A stretch of 6,815 nt of DNA. Origin: DASSYK01 sp036258315. Lineage in GTDB: Bacteria > Actinomycetota > Thermoleophilia > Solirubrobacterales > 70-9. Every line of letters starts with the position of its first letter. Positions within the stretch are counted from its first letter, which is position 1. The stretch lies in NCBI GenBank assembly GCA_036258315.1, contig DATADX010000021.1, forward strand, positions 1 through 6,815. Direction: 5' to 3'. The translations under genes were made by a program, and so were the position numbers. Positions 6,261-6,815 of this stretch are shown here, in pieces. Below the pieces are notes generated by a model. It worked only from the letters and a program-made list of their open reading frames with translations. It did no database searches and had not been told where the DNA came from.

Positions 6261-6314
6261 CGGAGAGCTTCAGTCTACGTCGGTTCGGATGAGCCGAGTT
6301 GGCTCGACTGACGG

Positions 6315-6815
6315 CTACCTCAGCAAGAACTCGAGCAGCGCCTTCTGGGAATGGAGGCGGTTCTCGGCTTGGTCCCAGACGTCGGACCGGTCGCCATACA
6401 AGACGTCCTCCGTGATCTCCTCGCCCGGGTGGGCGGGGAGGCAGTGGAGGACGATCGCGCGGTCGGAGGCGGCGGCGAGCAGCTCGGCATGGACGCGGTA
6501 CGGCGCGAGGTCGGAGCGCCGCCGCTCGGCCACCTCCTCGTTTCCCATGCTCACCCACACGTCGGTGTAGATCGCATCTGCGCCGGTCACCGCCGCGCGC
6601 GGGTCGTCTGTCTCCTCCGCGGCGAGGCCGGGCTGGATCCGGTAGCCCTCGGGCGAGGCGATCGCCAGCTCGATCCCGGCCGTCCGCCCCAGGATCGCCA
6701 GCGAGCGCGCGACATTGTTGCCGTCGCCGACGTAGGCGACCCGGACGCCCTGGAGGTCGCCGAGCCGCTCGCGCAGCGTCATCAGGTCGGCAAGCGCCTG
6801 GCACGGGTGGTGCTG
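6315..6815 (-). CDS. argF: Ornithine carbamoyltransferase, C-terminal part
   Basis: The gene runs off the right edge, so the N-terminal carbamoyl-phosphate domain start is missing; 166 residues and a TAG stop remain. The enzyme condenses carbamoyl phosphate with ornithine to give citrulline in cytoplasmic arginine biosynthesis. The visible part starts at the HPCQALAD motif. It continues with the Rossmann-like second domain (VRVAYVGDGNNVARS), then DVWVSMG (the SMG ornithine-binding loop that separates OTC from aspartate carbamoyltransferase). Next is HCLPAHPGEEIT with the active-site Cys, and the C-terminal AENRLHSQKALLEFLL helix. All motifs are intact. It may belong to an arginine gene cluster to the right. 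It is unlinked in function to the sugar genes; the tRNA and promoter region separate the two. Confidence 0.96.
   Translation of the reverse strand, partial: QHHPCQALADLMTLRERLGDLQGVRVAYVGDGNNVARSLAILGRTAGIELAIASPEGYRIQPGLAAEETDDPRAAVTGADAIYTDVWVSMGNEEVAERRRSDLAPYRVHAELLAAASDRAIVLHCLPAHPGEEITEDVLYGDRSDVWDQAENRLHSQKALLEFLLR

Noticed and set aside
6272..6305. TAGACT as a -10 box for tRNA-Glu and a 5-bp GAGCC/GGCTC stem after argF
   Set aside because: No matching -35 lies at proper spacing and the stem has no T-tract; both are too weak to call.
6109..6804. A 231-codon minus-strand frame through argF and across the tRNA
   Set aside because: It is the wrong frame of argF and reads through the tRNA gene; the real argF frame has every OTC motif.

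Overview
The window is GC-rich DNA with dense, mostly minus-strand genes. It looks like a chromosomal segment of an actinobacterium. The evidence is an InhA-like enoyl-ACP reductase, GTG and possibly CTG start codons, a strongly GC-biased third codon position, a tRNA with no encoded CCA, and a xylose-type transporter with a one-domain ATPase. A deep-branching high-GC lineage such as Thermoleophilia is possible, but that is only an impression. No mobile element, CRISPR array or phage gene is visible. The longest stretch outside a protein gene is about 245 bases (6070-6314), and it holds a tRNA and a promoter/operator region.

Layout from left to right. Positions 2-424 (+) are the C-terminal part of an enoyl-ACP reductase (FabI/InhA type). 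It meets tail to tail, only 4 bases away, a minus-strand block running from 6069 down to 429. In transcription order that block holds: a ROK-family repressor-type regulator (6069-4846); a xylose-binding lipoprotein XylF (4767-3667); a single-domain sugar ABC ATPase (3627-2794); a XylH-type permease (2771-1548); and a Gfo/Idh/MocA sugar dehydrogenase-like oxidoreductase (1475-429). Upstream, on the same strand, are tRNA-Glu(UUC) (6260-6190) and the C-terminal part of ornithine carbamoyltransferase ArgF (from the right edge down to 6315).

How the genes work together (inference from families and gene order): the ROK protein probably senses a sugar and controls the cluster. XylF captures a pentose or similar sugar outside the membrane. 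Two copies of the permease and two of the ATPase would import it, and the Gfo/Idh/MocA enzyme may oxidise it or a derivative. Neither xylose isomerase nor xylulokinase is present here, so the substrate is not proven. It could be xylose or another sugar that an oxidoreductase processes first.

The points most worth a second look are: (1) a perfect 22-bp repeat with 26-bp period at the ATPase/permease junction, which creates two successive GTGA stop/start overlaps with a 9-codon mini-ORF between them; (2) an apparent CTG start for the oxidoreductase, placed exactly where the family's initiator Met should be; (3) a perfect 9-7-9 inverted repeat overlapping a candidate promoter in front of the ROK gene. 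I saw no sign of a wholly new system. This is a recognisable sugar-uptake operon with unusual junctions.
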